From positions 1-64,000 of the forward strand of contig NZ_BAUU01000026.1 in assembly GCF_000513115.1 (NCBI RefSeq): a stretch of DNA of 64,000 nt, written 5' to 3'. A program made the position numbers and the translations under genes. Positions 24,709-33,933 of this stretch are shown here, piece by piece (position 1 is the stretch's first letter; each line of letters starts with the position of its first letter). The notes beneath the pieces are model-generated. The model made no database searches. It had not been told where the DNA came from and was given only the letters and a program-made list of their open reading frames with translations. The DNA is from Halalkalibacter hemicellulosilyticusJCM 9152 (GTDB lineage Bacteria; Bacillota; Bacilli; Bacillales; Bacillaceae_D).

Positions 24709-26508
24709 ATGTGTGGAATTGTTGGTTATATCGGAAATGAAGAAGCGAAGGAAATTTTATTACGTGGCTTAGAGAAACTGGAGTATCGCGGGTATGATTC
24801 AGCTGGGATTGCTTTGCGCAACAACGAAGATGTGCAAGTCTATAAGGAAAAGGGTCGCATTGCAACGCTACGTGATGCGGTTGACGAATCAGCTCAAGGA
24901 ACGGTAGGGATTGGTCATACACGTTGGGCAACTCACGGTGTACCGAGCAAGTTGAATGCTCACCCACATCAGAGTACAACGTCACGTTTTACTCTTGTGC
25001 ATAATGGTGTGATCGAGAATTACGAAGAGCTTAAGCGAGACTATGTAGAGGTTGAACTGCAAAGTGACACGGATACAGAGGTGATCGTTCAGCTCGTTGA
25101 ACACTTTGTCGCTCAGAATCAACAAGTTGAGGAAGCGTTCCGTACGACATTATCTCTATTAAAGGGATCATATGCGATTGCCTTGTTAGATAAAGAGGAT
25201 GCAGACGTTGTCTATGTTGGAAAGAATAAGAGTCCGCTCCTTATTGGTGTCAGTGATACTGCGAATGTGATTGCATCAGATGCGATGGCGATGCTACAAG
25301 TAACCAATCAATTCGTTGAGATTATGGATGAAGAAATTGTTCTCGTTCGACGTGATGAGGTGACAATTAAGACATTAGATGGCACAGTAGTGGCTCGTTC
25401 TCCGTATACAGCGGAATTAGATGCGAGTGACATTGAAAAAGGGACGTACCCTCACTTCATGTTGAAGGAAATTGACGAGCAGCCCTTTGTCATTCGGAAT
25501 ATTATCCAAAAATATCAAAATGAAGATGGCACCGTTCGACTTGATGACAACATTCGTCAAGCGATGAGTGAAGCCGATCGTATTTATATTATTGCAGCTG
25601 GAACGAGTTATCATGCTGGATTAGTAGGAAAGCAGTTAATCGAACGCATTGCAGAACGTCCAGTAGAAGTTCATATTGCCAGTGAATTTCTTTATAACAT
25701 GCCACTTCTTTCCGAGAACCCACTCTTTATTTTTATTTCACAAAGTGGAGAAACAGCAGACCTACGAGGTGTGCTTGTTGAAATCAAAGAAAAAGGCTAT
25801 CAAGCCCTAACGATTACGAATGTACCAGGCTCAACGCTCTCGCGTGAAGCGGACTTCACCCTTCATACGTATGCCGGTCCAGAAATTGCCGTTGCATCAA
25901 CGAAGGCTTATACAGCACAAATGGCTGTTCTTACGCTTCTTGCCGTCGATACGGCACGGGCAAGAGGCATCGAGCTTCCATTTGATCCATTGCAGGAGCT
26001 TGCGATTGTCGCCAATGCTATGGAAACATTATGCGGTCAAAAAGATCAGCTTGAGCAAATCGCACGCGATTACTTGCTCACAACGCCAAACTGCTTCTTC
26101 ATCGGACGCGCAGCTGACTACTTTGTCTGCCTAGAAGGAGCACTGAAGCTAAAAGAAATCTCGTACATCCAAGCAGAAGGCTTCGCCGGTGGAGAGTTAA
26201 AGCACGGAACGATTGCTCTTATTGAAGACGGCACACCAGTTGTCGCCGTTGCCACTCAAGCTCATGTCAATTTAAGCATCCGTGGTAACGTGAAAGAGGT
26301 CGCTGCACGTGGGGCGAACCCTTGCATTATTAGCATGGAAGGCTTAGACCAAGAAGGAGACGCTTTTGTCCTACCAAGCGTACACCCAATGCTCTCAGCA
26401 CTGGCAACTGTCATTCCGTTGCAGCTTATCTCGTATTACGCCGCTCTACATCGTGGTTGTGATGTTGATAAGCCGAGGAACTTGGCGAAGAGTGTGACGG
26501 TGGAGTAG
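24709..26508 (+). CDS. glmS: Glutamine-fructose-6-phosphate aminotransferase GlmS
   Basis: 599 residues from the ATG at 24709, because the catalytic Cys must be residue 2 (MCGIVGYIG) and ATAGGAGG precedes it; the frame is open upstream but that part is leader. N-terminal glutaminase domain ([11 protein letters not shown]), two SIS domains ([20 protein letters not shown]) and the invariant C terminus [15 protein letters not shown]. It makes glucosamine-6-phosphate. The last codons are the recognition site used by TnsD-type proteins of Tn7-like elements, and a Tn7-like end begins 25 bp after the stop. Confidence 0.97.
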   Translation: MCGIVGYIGNEEAKEILLRGLEKLEYRGYDSAGIALRNNEDVQVYKEKGRIATLRDAVDESAQGTVGIGHTRWATHGVPSKLNAHPHQSTTSRFTLVHNGVIENYEELKRDYVEVELQSDTDTEVIVQLVEHFVAQNQQVEEAFRTTLSLLKGSYAIALLDKEDADVVYVGKNKSPLLIGVSDTANVIASDAMAMLQVTNQFVEIMDEEIVLVRRDEVTIKTLDGTVVARSPYTAELDASDIEKGTYPHFMLKEIDEQPFVIRNIIQKYQNEDGTVRLDDNIRQAMSEADRIYIIAAGTSYHAGLVGKQLIERIAERPVEVHIASEFLYNMPLLSENPLFIFISQSGETADLRGVLVEIKEKGYQALTITNVPGSTLSREADFTLHTYAGPEIAVASTKAYTAQMAVLTLLAVDTARARGIELPFDPLQELAIVANAMETLCGQKDQLEQIARDYLLTTPNCFFIGRAADYFVCLEGALKLKEISYIQAEGFAGGELKHGTIALIEDGTPVVAVATQAHVNLSIRGNVKEVAARGANPCIISMEGLDQEGDAFVLPSVHPMLSALATVIPLQLISYYAALHRGCDVDKPRNLAKSVTVE

Positions 26509-26533
26509 GGTATGTGTGGATGGTGGTTGTGAG

Positions 26534-26619
26534 TGTAGGTTTGAAATAAAGTCGTACCGTTTATAAAAAAGATGTACCGTTTTACCCCTTTGGATATAAT
26601 TGTCTAAAGGGGTGTTTTT
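26534..26619 (+). mobile_element. Tn7-like right end R1 at attTn7
   Basis: Starts TGTAGGTTTGAAATAAAGTC 25 bp after the glmS stop. Two similar sites about 20 bp apart (AAAGTCGTACCGTTTATAAA, AAAGATGTACCGTTTTACCC) look like transposase-binding repeats. Then comes the hairpin ACCCCTTTGGA / TCTAAAGGGGT (26584-26613), whose right arm is the Shine-Dalgarno sequence of the next ORF. The terminal bases, the position beside glmS and the tnsA stub directly behind make a Tn7-like right end (tnsA-proximal, glmS-proximal) the best reading. Five relatives lie downstream. Confidence 0.8.
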
Positions 26620-26784
26620 ATGTCAAAAAGAAACAGAACATCTAAAATTGAAAAATGGATAAAAGAAGGCCGTGGCTTAGGTATCGGTTCAAAATATAAA
26701 CCATGGTTAAAAATTCAAGATGTATCTTCGTTAGGTAGATCTACTCACTTGAAAGGAATAAAGACACCAAACCTTTTTAAATAA
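26620..26784 (+). pseudogene. tnsA stub: N terminus of a Tn7-like TnsA endonuclease
   Basis: 54 codons: MSKRNRTSKIEKWIKEGRG, then YKPWLKIQDVSSLGRSTHLK and GIKTPNLFK. The motif IKEGRG...YKPWL.I.DV.S.GRS....G.KT is the conserved N terminus of TnsA, the endonuclease that makes the 5' cuts in Tn7-like transposition. A full protein has about 270 residues with catalytic residues further on; here homology ends after G-I-K-T and a stop follows. So a deletion removed the rest of tnsA and all of tnsBCD. Confidence 0.8.
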
Positions 26785-26929
26785 ACCACAATTATAAATT
26801 CGCGTACTATCGGAAGCGATATTAAAAAGGTTCCGTCGTCCGACGAAACCCTAGAAAATTATCGGATTCTCCGATTGTGTTAAATTTAATTACCACGTAA
26901 CTCTATTGTATAGATGAAAGATATTGCTT

Positions 26930-27208
26930 TTAACTTATCACCATAAAGACTAAGGTCACAAAAAATGCAACTAAGAAGCAAAACGACGAGAAATACATAG
27001 CTACCGATCTCCCGATTTCGCCCTTCACTGTATAAATAGCAGCTTTACTAAAGAATGATGTTAATCCAAAAACAGACATTAGTAGTAATGGGACATTAAC
27101 CTCACCGTGAGCTATGCCAGTAAAATACATAATGAAATATCCAACCGCTAAAGTTAGAAGAAGCAGCAAATCAGTAAGCATAAATATTTTTTTATATGAT
27201 TCTTCCAA
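26930..27208 (-). CDS. Small membrane protein, unknown
   Basis: 92 residues from TTG at 27208 with GGAGGTG 7 bp in front. Three hydrophobic helices (LTDLLLLLTLAVGYFIMYFTG, VPLLLMSVFGLTSFFSKAAI, MYFSSFCFLVAFFVTLVFMV). No family recognised. It stands alone in a decayed stretch of the island, so it may be cargo of the first Tn7-like compartment. Confidence 0.6.
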   Translation of the reverse strand: MEESYKKIFMLTDLLLLLTLAVGYFIMYFTGIAHGEVNVPLLLMSVFGLTSFFSKAAIYTVKGEIGRSVAMYFSSFCFLVAFFVTLVFMVIS

Positions 27209-27284
27209 TTCTACACCTCCATCCTCTATTTAAAGGCTACTTTTTTTCCTTGAAAGGGCTTGCATTAGTCGTTTACTAGTTTAA

Positions 27285-27524
27285 CATAGTAGCTACATTG
27301 GCTATATCGAAACGGAAATGACGCGGAGGATATTAAAAACTTCCATTTCACTTTTGGATGCTTTTAATCCTGTCAGGAATGATAAATCATTTGCTCATGA
27401 CAATCCATTGCTGAACTATGACGAGAGCATGCTGATTTTTAAAAATATCTCGGCCCTCATTTAGTTCTTGGAATCCATTGAAAAGAAAATGAATGAGCAA
27501 TCTAAAAATGATTTACCGTTTTAA
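27285..27524 (+). pseudogene. Remnant of a HEPN/abortive-infection type protein
   Basis: One frame reads YIETEMTRRILKTSISLLDA, FNPVRNDKSFAHDNPLLNYD, ESMLIFKNISALI, then TAG at 27462 and FLESIEKKMNEQSKNDLPF to TAA at 27522. RNDKSFAH fits the HEPN nuclease motif R-x4-6-H, and the whole resembles the C-terminal end of abortive-infection proteins. The N-terminal part and start are missing and a stop splits the rest, so it is dead. It suggests that the first compartment once carried an anti-phage gene. Confidence 0.55.
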
Positions 27525-28710
27525 CAGCTCTTGAAAAAACGTGGTTTGGAAAATCCCATCGAAAATTCTAAAAAGTCGGTATACTAGAAACGTGCGCGAC
27601 TGTTGAATGAGTAAGGTGAGAAAACAACAAATCTATTTACTGAACAGTTCAAGTATACTTACAACAATACTGTACAACAAGAAAGAAGGAAGGACGATAG
27701 TCATTAAATTGGCCATTGTTCTTCTTCAATCCAGGGTTTGATGACCGGTCTGAGAAAATGATTAAACTTTCTTTCATCTAATGTGCAACGTTTCACAAAT
27801 AAAGACCCCCTTTTGATCAATCTTTTTTTCAAACGAGTTTTCCAATTGGACTTAAATATATGGGTTTGGGAGGTGTTTTTGATCAAATTTACTTTTAAAT
27901 CTACAGTGATGTCTGGTGACATTATAGTTATTTCCTAGACATTATAGTTGGTTTCTTTACACCAAAGTTAGTGCCTTGACAACAGAGTTGGTATCTAGAG
28001 GTTAATTACTCACGATATTGGCCAAAATGAAATACCAATAAATACCGACTCTTAAATACTAAAACTTTCCAAATTCGGAGCAGAAGCAGGTATTTTTCCG
28101 TTTCTCTTCTAAAATAAACATCTATCGTACAAGAGATAAAATGAATAAGGATCAAGGGGAAAGGCAGACGTATCAGACGTTGTAGCCTCACTCATGAGCT
28201 TTTGAAAACATATGAAATCGGTCGATCTCTAAGACACCTGTTCAGTATCGCCGAGAAGCCCTTAAAAAAGCTGTCTGATTTACTGTTGACAATCCAAGAA
28301 TGCAAGCTTCAGATAGAGAGTATGTTTGTCTGAAGTTTAAAACAGAGGATTTACTCCGAAAATATTCAAGAAGAATGAGTCTTTGTAAATATAACTCAGG
28401 TAGCTTCTTTTAAATTTACGAACCTTTATTAAGGAGCTTGGATGAAGAAAGTATTTGAGATGAGCATCCAAGTATGTATAAAAGAATGACCTATAAAAAG
28501 AATATTAATATGTTTATCACATATAACAATCGAAATTTCTCCTTATCGAAAAAAGATGCCAAAGTAAGAGAAATTCTAATTGAAGATGAAGTTGATTTTT
28601 CTGATATGGAGGTAGAGTTAATTGATAACGGATAAGAGAGTGTTAATGAGCTATAAAGATATTGAAGGGGTAGAAGAATGAGATAACAAAACAAATGGTG
28701 TGGGGGTATA
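27525..28710. other. Decayed stretch without an intact gene
   Basis: About 1.2 kb with many stops in all frames. A 72-codon leftward frame at 27704-27922 (ends FLRPVIKPWIEEEQWPI) has no ribosome-binding site I trust and no family I know. The AT-rich, gene-poor character fits relic mobile DNA. Confidence 0.5.
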
Positions 28711-28895
28711 ATGTATAAACTTAAGAAATCTTTATTATTATTTGCATTGGTTGGATGTGTAGTCAGGATGCTAAGAATTTCTCAAAAACCTATAACGATT
28801 CAAATATGAATTTAGGGTTGGCAACAAGATACAAGCCCCTCAAGTTTGGGGAGGCACTTACTTACGGATTTCGCGTGTACATCTATGGGTGTTAA
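28711..28895 (+). pseudogene. Small lipoprotein remnant, frameshifted
   Basis: ATG 28711 begins MYKLKKSLLLFALVGC, a lipoprotein signal with lipobox A-L-V-G-C. Just after the Cys the frame must shift by one base to read SQDAKNFSKTYNDSN ... LTYGFRVYIYGC to a stop at 28893. Without the shift it ends after 32 codons. No family recognised. Confidence 0.35.
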
Positions 28896-28992
28896 TAGAA
28901 CAGAGACAGACTCTATGGAAAATTGGCGTGAATATAGTCAAAATATATTGTTGAAAATCAGCATGGAAAACGATTGTTTTAACTACGGAAAT

Positions 28993-29019
28993 GCAAAAAA
29001 CCTGTCAATTCGACAGGTT
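28993..29019 (-). terminator. Terminator (leftward)
   Basis: AACCTGTC-aattc-GACAGGTT at 28999-29019. On the minus strand the stem is followed by TTTTTTGC, so it ends leftward transcripts coming from the NmrA-like gene. The 245 bp between it and that gene hold only fragments in a more GC-rich style. Confidence 0.6.
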
Positions 29020-29263
29020 GAATAATCAAAATGTGCAGCGCCAAAAACATGGAGCGCCTCATTTCTGTTAAACAAGTCCAGGAGGATGTCCTGCCGGTTC
29101 CAAACCTATTCTGGGCGGTTGTTCCCTGAGAGGTCACTGCACAGGTTATTCCGTTCGTACAATTCCAGCACGATCTGCTGTTCGAAATTCAGTCTAACTC
29201 ACCTCAATGAAGCTCGCGTTCCAAACGTTCCCTCCAAGGAAACATTTGGCGTTATTACTCCCG

Positions 29264-30178
29264 TTAATTCACTACAAATCTATGTTTGTTTTCCTGAGCC
29301 CACTCCGCAAATGACTTAAGCTCAACTCCATACTGCCTTGTTTCCTCAATATCGAAACCGTAACCGGGTACTTTTTCCAACCACTCCATAAAATAAACCG
29401 TTCCCTCTAACATGCCGCGCTTCCGGGATTCCTCATCGTCTACAGTTTCGAAAACTATCTTTTTATCAAGAACGCGACTTAGCGTTTCTGCAATCTCCGT
29501 CATGGAAAGCTCGTCGCTTGCGATATTAATATCCTTTTCACGGAACTTCTCCGGATTTTCAAAAGCCGCGCGTGCAAATTTGGCCGTATCCTCCCCGGAA
29601 TTTAATTTTAAAGGAGTATGCCCTTTCAACGTGCCAAACAAAACCCTGTTTTTTAATTCCGGCGCCATAATGGCCGAATGTGGCTCTACAAAATTTTCCA
29701 TAAACCAGCAAGGATGCAGAATCGTCCAAAACCGGAATCCACCATTGCGGATAAGCTCTTCGATTTCGTATTTATTCTCCCAGGTCTGAACGAGATACTT
29801 GTGTTTGTCCCACCGCGGAAACAGATTACTGCCGGCGACCGAGGTGTGTACGACTTGTTCGATTCCGGCCTTCCTTGCGGCTTGCACCATGTTTGCGGCG
29901 TTACGCGGCTCAACCGTCAGATCATAGGGATCGGCGTACTGCACCGAAAAAATTGCCGATACATTTTCCATGGCAGGCTCCAACGATGCCGGATTGGCCA
30001 TGTCTCCCTGGATCATTTCCGCTCCTAAGGCGGCCATCGCTTGGGACGCCTCCGACTCCGGGTTTCGGGTCAGGATCCTCACGAGATGACCGTGCTGCAG
30101 CAACTCGCGGGCCACGTTTTCGCCTTGTGTTCCTGTACCGCCTATTACCAATATCGTTCTTGTATGTTTGTGTCCCAT
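29264..30178 (-). CDS. NmrA-like NAD(P)-binding protein
   Basis: 304 residues. N-terminal dinucleotide-binding motif GGTGTQGENVARELLQHGH (about 13-31), then the NmrA/SDR-a pattern GAEMIQGDMANPASLEPAM, VSAIFSVQYADP, HTSVAGSN, LHPCWFMENF. Such proteins are redox sensors or NADPH-dependent oxidoreductases. GC content and codon choice (CCG, GGC, GCG) are clearly higher than in the neighbouring genes, pointing to transfer from a more GC-rich relative such as a Paenibacillus. The TetR gene behind it on the same strand probably controls it. Confidence 0.85.
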   Translation of the reverse strand: MGHKHTRTILVIGGTGTQGENVARELLQHGHLVRILTRNPESEASQAMAALGAEMIQGDMANPASLEPAMENVSAIFSVQYADPYDLTVEPRNAANMVQAARKAGIEQVVHTSVAGSNLFPRWDKHKYLVQTWENKYEIEELIRNGGFRFWTILHPCWFMENFVEPHSAIMAPELKNRVLFGTLKGHTPLKLNSGEDTAKFARAAFENPEKFREKDINIASDELSMTEIAETLSRVLDKKIVFETVDDEESRKRGMLEGTVYFMEWLEKVPGYGFDIEETRQYGVELKSFAEWAQENKHRFVVN

Positions 30179-30239
30179 ATCTGATCTCTCCTATCTTATT
30201 GAATAACCAAATTATATTACCAAAGTAAAGCAAAGTCAA

Positions 30240-30249
30240 TACCTAGGTA
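30240..30249. promoter_or_regulatory. Operator-like palindrome before the NmrA-like gene
   Basis: TACCTAGGTA is a perfect palindrome; a related degenerate site ATTACCAAAGTAAA lies 20 bp away. The TetR gene has a similar dyad (CATTAC-TCAG-GTAATG) in front of it. Confidence 0.4.
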
Positions 30250-30290
30250 AAGTATTTGTTGTGTAAAGTTTCGGAATGAAAATCCCTGAC

Positions 30291-30325
30291 ACAAAAAAAA
30301 CGCTCCCTCATTTGAGCGGAGCGTT
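30291..30325 (-). terminator. Terminator of the tetR gene
   Basis: On the minus strand AACGCTCC pairs with GGAGCGTT and is followed by TTTTTTTT, 15 bp after the tetR stop. Confidence 0.85.
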
Positions 30326-30339
30326 ACATTTTATAACAC

Positions 30340-30915
30340 TTATTCATCTTTCAAGACCAACAAAATTTCAAACCGCTTCCTTACTTCTTCCAGAACATCG
30401 AACTTGCCGTCCGTGACGGCCCAATTCAGAATGACTCCATTGGCTATAATGCACATCGAATCAAGCAAATCTTCGGCACTCGCAGGATTGTTGATATGGC
30501 CCGCGTCTTTGGCGCGTTGAACCAGCGTGGGAATAATGCTGTTCAGCAACGATGACTTGCCTTTATCGAGAGGAAGTACTTGGTTTCGCAGGTGGATCCT
30601 ATAATTTTCCCTAGTCATTTCGACTCCAAAACGAACCATGTGCTTCACATAAATCTCCATGGCCTTCATCGCCTGATCGGCATAATCAGTGACGGTCAGA
30701 ATGTCCAGTAAATCAGTATTGGATATCATATTGTCAAACGAAAAAAATTCAGAAATCAACTCGTCCTTGGATTTGAAATGATAATAAAATGCGGTTTTGG
30801 TCACATTGATCTCTTTGCAAATTTGGTTGATCGTGACTTGATCGAACCCATATTTATTAAATAAATGTATGCTTGTGGTCAAAATAGCTTCTTTTGTCGT
30901 GCCTTTTGAGCTCAT
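30340..30915 (-). CDS. TetR/AcrR family regulator
   Basis: 191 residues. Helix-turn-helix at about residues 10-55 (ILTTSIHLFNKYGFDQVTIN, KEINVTKTAFYYHFKSKDEL). The ligand-binding part is of the TetR_C type often found with NmrA/SDR genes. It is transcribed toward the NmrA-like gene but has its own terminator, so the two form separate units under one likely regulator. Confidence 0.87.
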   Translation of the reverse strand: MSSKGTTKEAILTTSIHLFNKYGFDQVTINQICKEINVTKTAFYYHFKSKDELISEFFSFDNMISNTDLLDILTVTDYADQAMKAMEIYVKHMVRFGVEMTRENYRIHLRNQVLPLDKGKSSLLNSIIPTLVQRAKDAGHINNPASAEDLLDSMCIIANGVILNWAVTDGKFDVLEEVRKRFEILLVLKDE

Positions 30916-30973
30916 CTCTTGCCCCCAACTCCTTTGCCACTATTATAAATCATTTAACAAAGAAATGGTATTA

Positions 30974-30989
30974 CATTACTCAGGTAATG
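30974..30989. promoter_or_regulatory. Operator-like dyad before tetR
   Basis: CATTAC-TCAG-GTAATG, 6-bp perfect arms, 58 bp upstream of the tetR start. Likely autoregulatory site. Confidence 0.45.
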
Positions 30990-31121
30990 TTTTTAAAATA
31001 TGTAGTGCTGAATTTGTTTGCTCTTGGCAACATCATGATTGAAAAGTCTGAGCGTGGCAATCGCGCTCGTGCAAGTTAACCTAAGCATTAAGAAAATACT
31101 TTATTTTCTTTCAACAAACAT

Positions 31122-31245
31122 TGTATCTTTGAAATAAAGTTGCGACGTTAGCAAGAAAGATACGATGTTTAAAAAAAGTCACGATGTCTATAAAAAAATT
31201 GCGATGGTTTACCCCTTTGGATATGATTGTCTAAAGGGTGTTTTT
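31122..31245 (+). mobile_element. Tn7-like right end R2
   Basis: TGTATCTTTGAAATAAAGTT matches the first 20 bases of R1 at 16 positions. Four sites follow at about 20-bp steps: AAAGTTGCGACGTTAGCAAG, AAAGATACGATGTTTAAAAA, AAGTCACGATGTCTATAAAA, AAATTGCGATGGTTTACCCC. This close array is what Tn7 right ends look like. The hairpin ACCCCTTTGGA / TCTAAAGGGTG (31211-31240) and a GTG frame (VIRKRISKVENG at 31249-31284) that matches the tnsA start come next. Just upstream, ACTTTATTTTCTTTCAACA followed by AACAT could be the left end of the preceding element plus a 5-bp duplication. Confidence 0.75.
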
Positions 31246-31371
31246 GTGGTGATAAGAAAAAGAATATCTAAAGTCGAAAATGGAGCTCCTTTTTTCTTAA
31301 ATCCTTCTCTAGCTTTTAAGAAAATACGATGTTTATATAAAAATTTTGAGAATAAAGAGGCGGGGGATTTT

Positions 31372-32064
31372 ATGTATAGAATATTAATTGTGGAGGATGA
31401 AATAAGTATTACTGATACATTAAAAAATCGACTTAAAAAATACGGATATGAGTGCCACACAATAGAAGATTTTAAAAGAGTTCTGGATGTTTTTCAAGAA
31501 ACAGAACCTCATTTAGTTATTATGGATATAAACCTTCCTTACTTTGATGGCTATTACTGGTCAAGAAAAATAAGGCAGATATCCACATGTCCAATTATGA
31601 TTCTGTCTGCTCGAATGAGCGAACTAGACCAGATATATGGTATTGAAAATGGTGCAGATGATTTTATCACTAAGCCTTTTGTAATGGATGTCGTATTAGC
31701 AAAAATCAATGGGCAAATTCGACGTACGTATGGAGAGTATGCAAAAACCGCGGAACGACGAATAGTACAATTGGGTAATACCATCTTAAATTTGGACACA
31801 GTACGTTTATCTACGCCGAGACAGGAGGAAGTATTGACGGTAAAAGAGCTCCAGCTTTGTAATATGTTTTTTGAGTCTTTTCCAAATGTTGTCACAAGAC
31901 AGCAGCTGCTTTCTGTTATATGGGATGAAGAAGGATTTGTAGAAGAAAATACACTCACAGTGAATATAAAAAGATTGCGAAAAAAATTGGAACATATCCA
32001 ATCCTCCTTAGAACTAAAAACGATTCGAGGAATTGGTTACCAATTAATGGAGAAAGATAAATGA
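31372..32064 (+). CDS. OmpR-family response regulator, BceR-like
   Basis: 230 residues from the ATG at 31372 (GGCGGGGGATTTT in front); the frame is open upstream through the R2 end but that part is transposon DNA. Receiver domain: acidic pair ED at residues 9-10, phospho-Asp in LVIMDINLPYFDG, Lys in ITKPF. C-terminal winged helix (KELQLCNMFFESFPNVVTRQ, VNIKRLRKKLEHI). It works with the kinase next to it, which it overlaps by 4 bp, to control the ABC transporter behind, as in Bce/Psd/Yxd modules for peptide-antibiotic resistance. Confidence 0.88.
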   Translation: MYRILIVEDEISITDTLKNRLKKYGYECHTIEDFKRVLDVFQETEPHLVIMDINLPYFDGYYWSRKIRQISTCPIMILSARMSELDQIYGIENGADDFITKPFVMDVVLAKINGQIRRTYGEYAKTAERRIVQLGNTILNLDTVRLSTPRQEEVLTVKELQLCNMFFESFPNVVTRQQLLSVIWDEEGFVEENTLTVNIKRLRKKLEHIQSSLELKTIRGIGYQLMEKDK

Positions 32065-33056
32065 AGTTATTTATAAAGGATCATCTCAGCATTATTCTTT
32101 TGTATCTGATCACTTTTATCTGCTTACCTTTTATCATTGAACAATTAGATGGTTTTGAAAATCATTATTACTATTTTAGTTTTTTAGCCACCACTTTATT
32201 AATGATTCTGCTTGTTATTCGCTATCTTCGTCGTAAAAAAATGTACACACATTTAAAGAAAGAAAATTTGGATCAAGCTGGTTTTCTTGTCTATCGTCCT
32301 CATGCTCCAATTGAAAAAGCATATGCCAATCAATTAAAGGAATTTTCCTCCTTACTCTTAAAAGAACAGGACACGTATCAAGATTTCTTACAGGAACAGC
32401 AGCTACTTATTTCACATGCGGTGCATCAGATGAAGACGCCTATTTCTGTCATGCAATTGCTTGTGCAATCGAATCAAATAAACGATGTCAAATCGTTGGG
32501 AGAATGGCAGAAAGTAAAAGCCGAATGCGATAAAATATACTTTTCGTTAAATCAGCTATTGTCTTATAGCCGCTCTACCCAATTATTATCTGATTTGAAA
32601 ATTGAAGCGATGCCACTAAAGAAAATCATACAAGAGGTTATTAATGATTTAAAAGATTACTTTATTGAGGAAGAACTATTTCCTAAGGCGACAATAGCGG
32701 AAGAAGTTATTCTTTATTCAGACCGAAAGTGGATGAAAGTAGTTGTTTACCAACTGCTTAGTAATGCGATTAAATATGGTGAGAAGCACTCTACTGTTCA
32801 TATTTATTATAGGAATGGTCAATTATCGATTCATAACAGGGGGGAAACCATTCCAAAAAGTGAGATCAATCGCTTATTCAATTTGTTCTATACAGGTTCA
32901 AAAGGACGGAAAAGAAGTGAAGCAACAGGAATAGGTTTATACTTAGTGAAAAGGATTTTGGATACGCTAGATCATCCGTTTGAATTAACATCTCATCATC
33001 AAGAAACCATTTTCACCATTGAACTTTCAAAAAGTATTAGTACGGCTGCCGATTGA
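32061..33056 (+). CDS. Intramembrane-sensing histidine kinase, BceS-like
   Basis: 331 residues. Two N-terminal membrane helices with only a short extracellular loop (IILLYLITFICLPFIIEQL, YFSFLATTLLMILLVIRYL), typical of kinases that sense through their partner transporter. HisKA: HAVHQMKTPISVMQLL with the phospho-His. HATPase: N box VVYQLLSNAIKYGE and G box EATGIGLYLVKRIL. Stop overlaps no gene; the transporter follows after 115 bp. Confidence 0.88.
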   Translation: MKLFIKDHLSIILLYLITFICLPFIIEQLDGFENHYYYFSFLATTLLMILLVIRYLRRKKMYTHLKKENLDQAGFLVYRPHAPIEKAYANQLKEFSSLLLKEQDTYQDFLQEQQLLISHAVHQMKTPISVMQLLVQSNQINDVKSLGEWQKVKAECDKIYFSLNQLLSYSRSTQLLSDLKIEAMPLKKIIQEVINDLKDYFIEEELFPKATIAEEVILYSDRKWMKVVVYQLLSNAIKYGEKHSTVHIYYRNGQLSIHNRGETIPKSEINRLFNLFYTGSKGRKRSEATGIGLYLVKRILDTLDHPFELTSHHQETIFTIELSKSISTAAD

Positions 33057-33171
33057 GGTAGCCGTTTTGAATGTGTCAATATTGTCACTTTGCCGTCATG
33101 TTTCTAAATGTTAAAGAATGGACGACTTCGGTATATTAAAGTTAACAATGAAAAAAACAGGAGTGGTGTAT

Positions 33172-33933
33172 ATGTCAGATATCATTTTAAATGTTCAACA
33201 ACTCCATAAGGAGTATGTTGGAGAGGTGAACTATAAAGCATTAAAAGGATTTGACTTTCAATTGAAACGTAATGAATTTGTTTCTGTAATGGGCCCATCT
33301 GGAAGCGGGAAGACGACATTTTTAAATTGTATATCAACCATAGACCGTCCGACAAATGGTTCTATTACAATTAACCAACAAAATCCATACGAACTGAATG
33401 ATGAAGGTCTTGCAAAGTTTCGACGTAGTGAATTGGGTTTTGTTTTTCAAGATTTTAACTTGGTTCACACATTAACTGTAGAAGAAAACATTTTATTACC
33501 ATTGACACTCGATGCCGTGAATGCAAAGGAAATGACATCCCGTTTAGCGGAAGTCGTTGAGTTTTTAGGAATTGAAGAAATAATGAAGAAGAGAACCTTT
33601 GAAATTTCAGGGGGACAGAAGCAACGTGTAGCCATTGCACGAGCAGTTATTCATCAGCCTAGTCTATTATTAGCAGATGAGCCGACTGGGAATCTGGACT
33701 CTAAATCAGCCAATAGTGTGATGACGCTATTTCAATCCATTCACGAAACGTTTCAAACCTCTTTATTAATGGTCACACATGATCCGTATGTTGCCAGTTT
33801 TGCTGAGCGTGTGATTTTTATGCAAGACGGGATGCTCTACAATGAAATACAGAAGGGTGACCACAAGCAGCAATTCTATCAAGAAATTGTAGATACACTG
33901 ACATTTCTGGGCGGTGGATATCATGAGCTTTAA
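33172..33933 (+). CDS. ABC transporter ATPase, BceA-like
   Basis: 253 residues from the ATG at 33172 (AGGAGTGG site); the longer frame from 33118 lacks one. Walker A GPSGSGKTT, signature ISGGQKQR, Walker B LLLADEPTG, H-loop VTHDPYVA. Family MacB/BceA type. It pairs with the permease that overlaps its end and is expected to remove or shield against cell-wall-active peptides while also feeding flux information to the kinase. Confidence 0.9.
   Translation: MSDIILNVQQLHKEYVGEVNYKALKGFDFQLKRNEFVSVMGPSGSGKTTFLNCISTIDRPTNGSITINQQNPYELNDEGLAKFRRSELGFVFQDFNLVHTLTVEENILLPLTLDAVNAKEMTSRLAEVVEFLGIEEIMKKRTFEISGGQKQRVAIARAVIHQPSLLLADEPTGNLDSKSANSVMTLFQSIHETFQTSLLMVTHDPYVASFAERVIFMQDGMLYNEIQKGDHKQQFYQEIVDTLTFLGGGYHEL

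Noticed and set aside
29875-30239. Long frames on both strands across the NmrA-like gene
   Set aside because: They are out-of-frame readings of a GC-rich gene; the NmrA frame has the clear dinucleotide-binding motif and family pattern.
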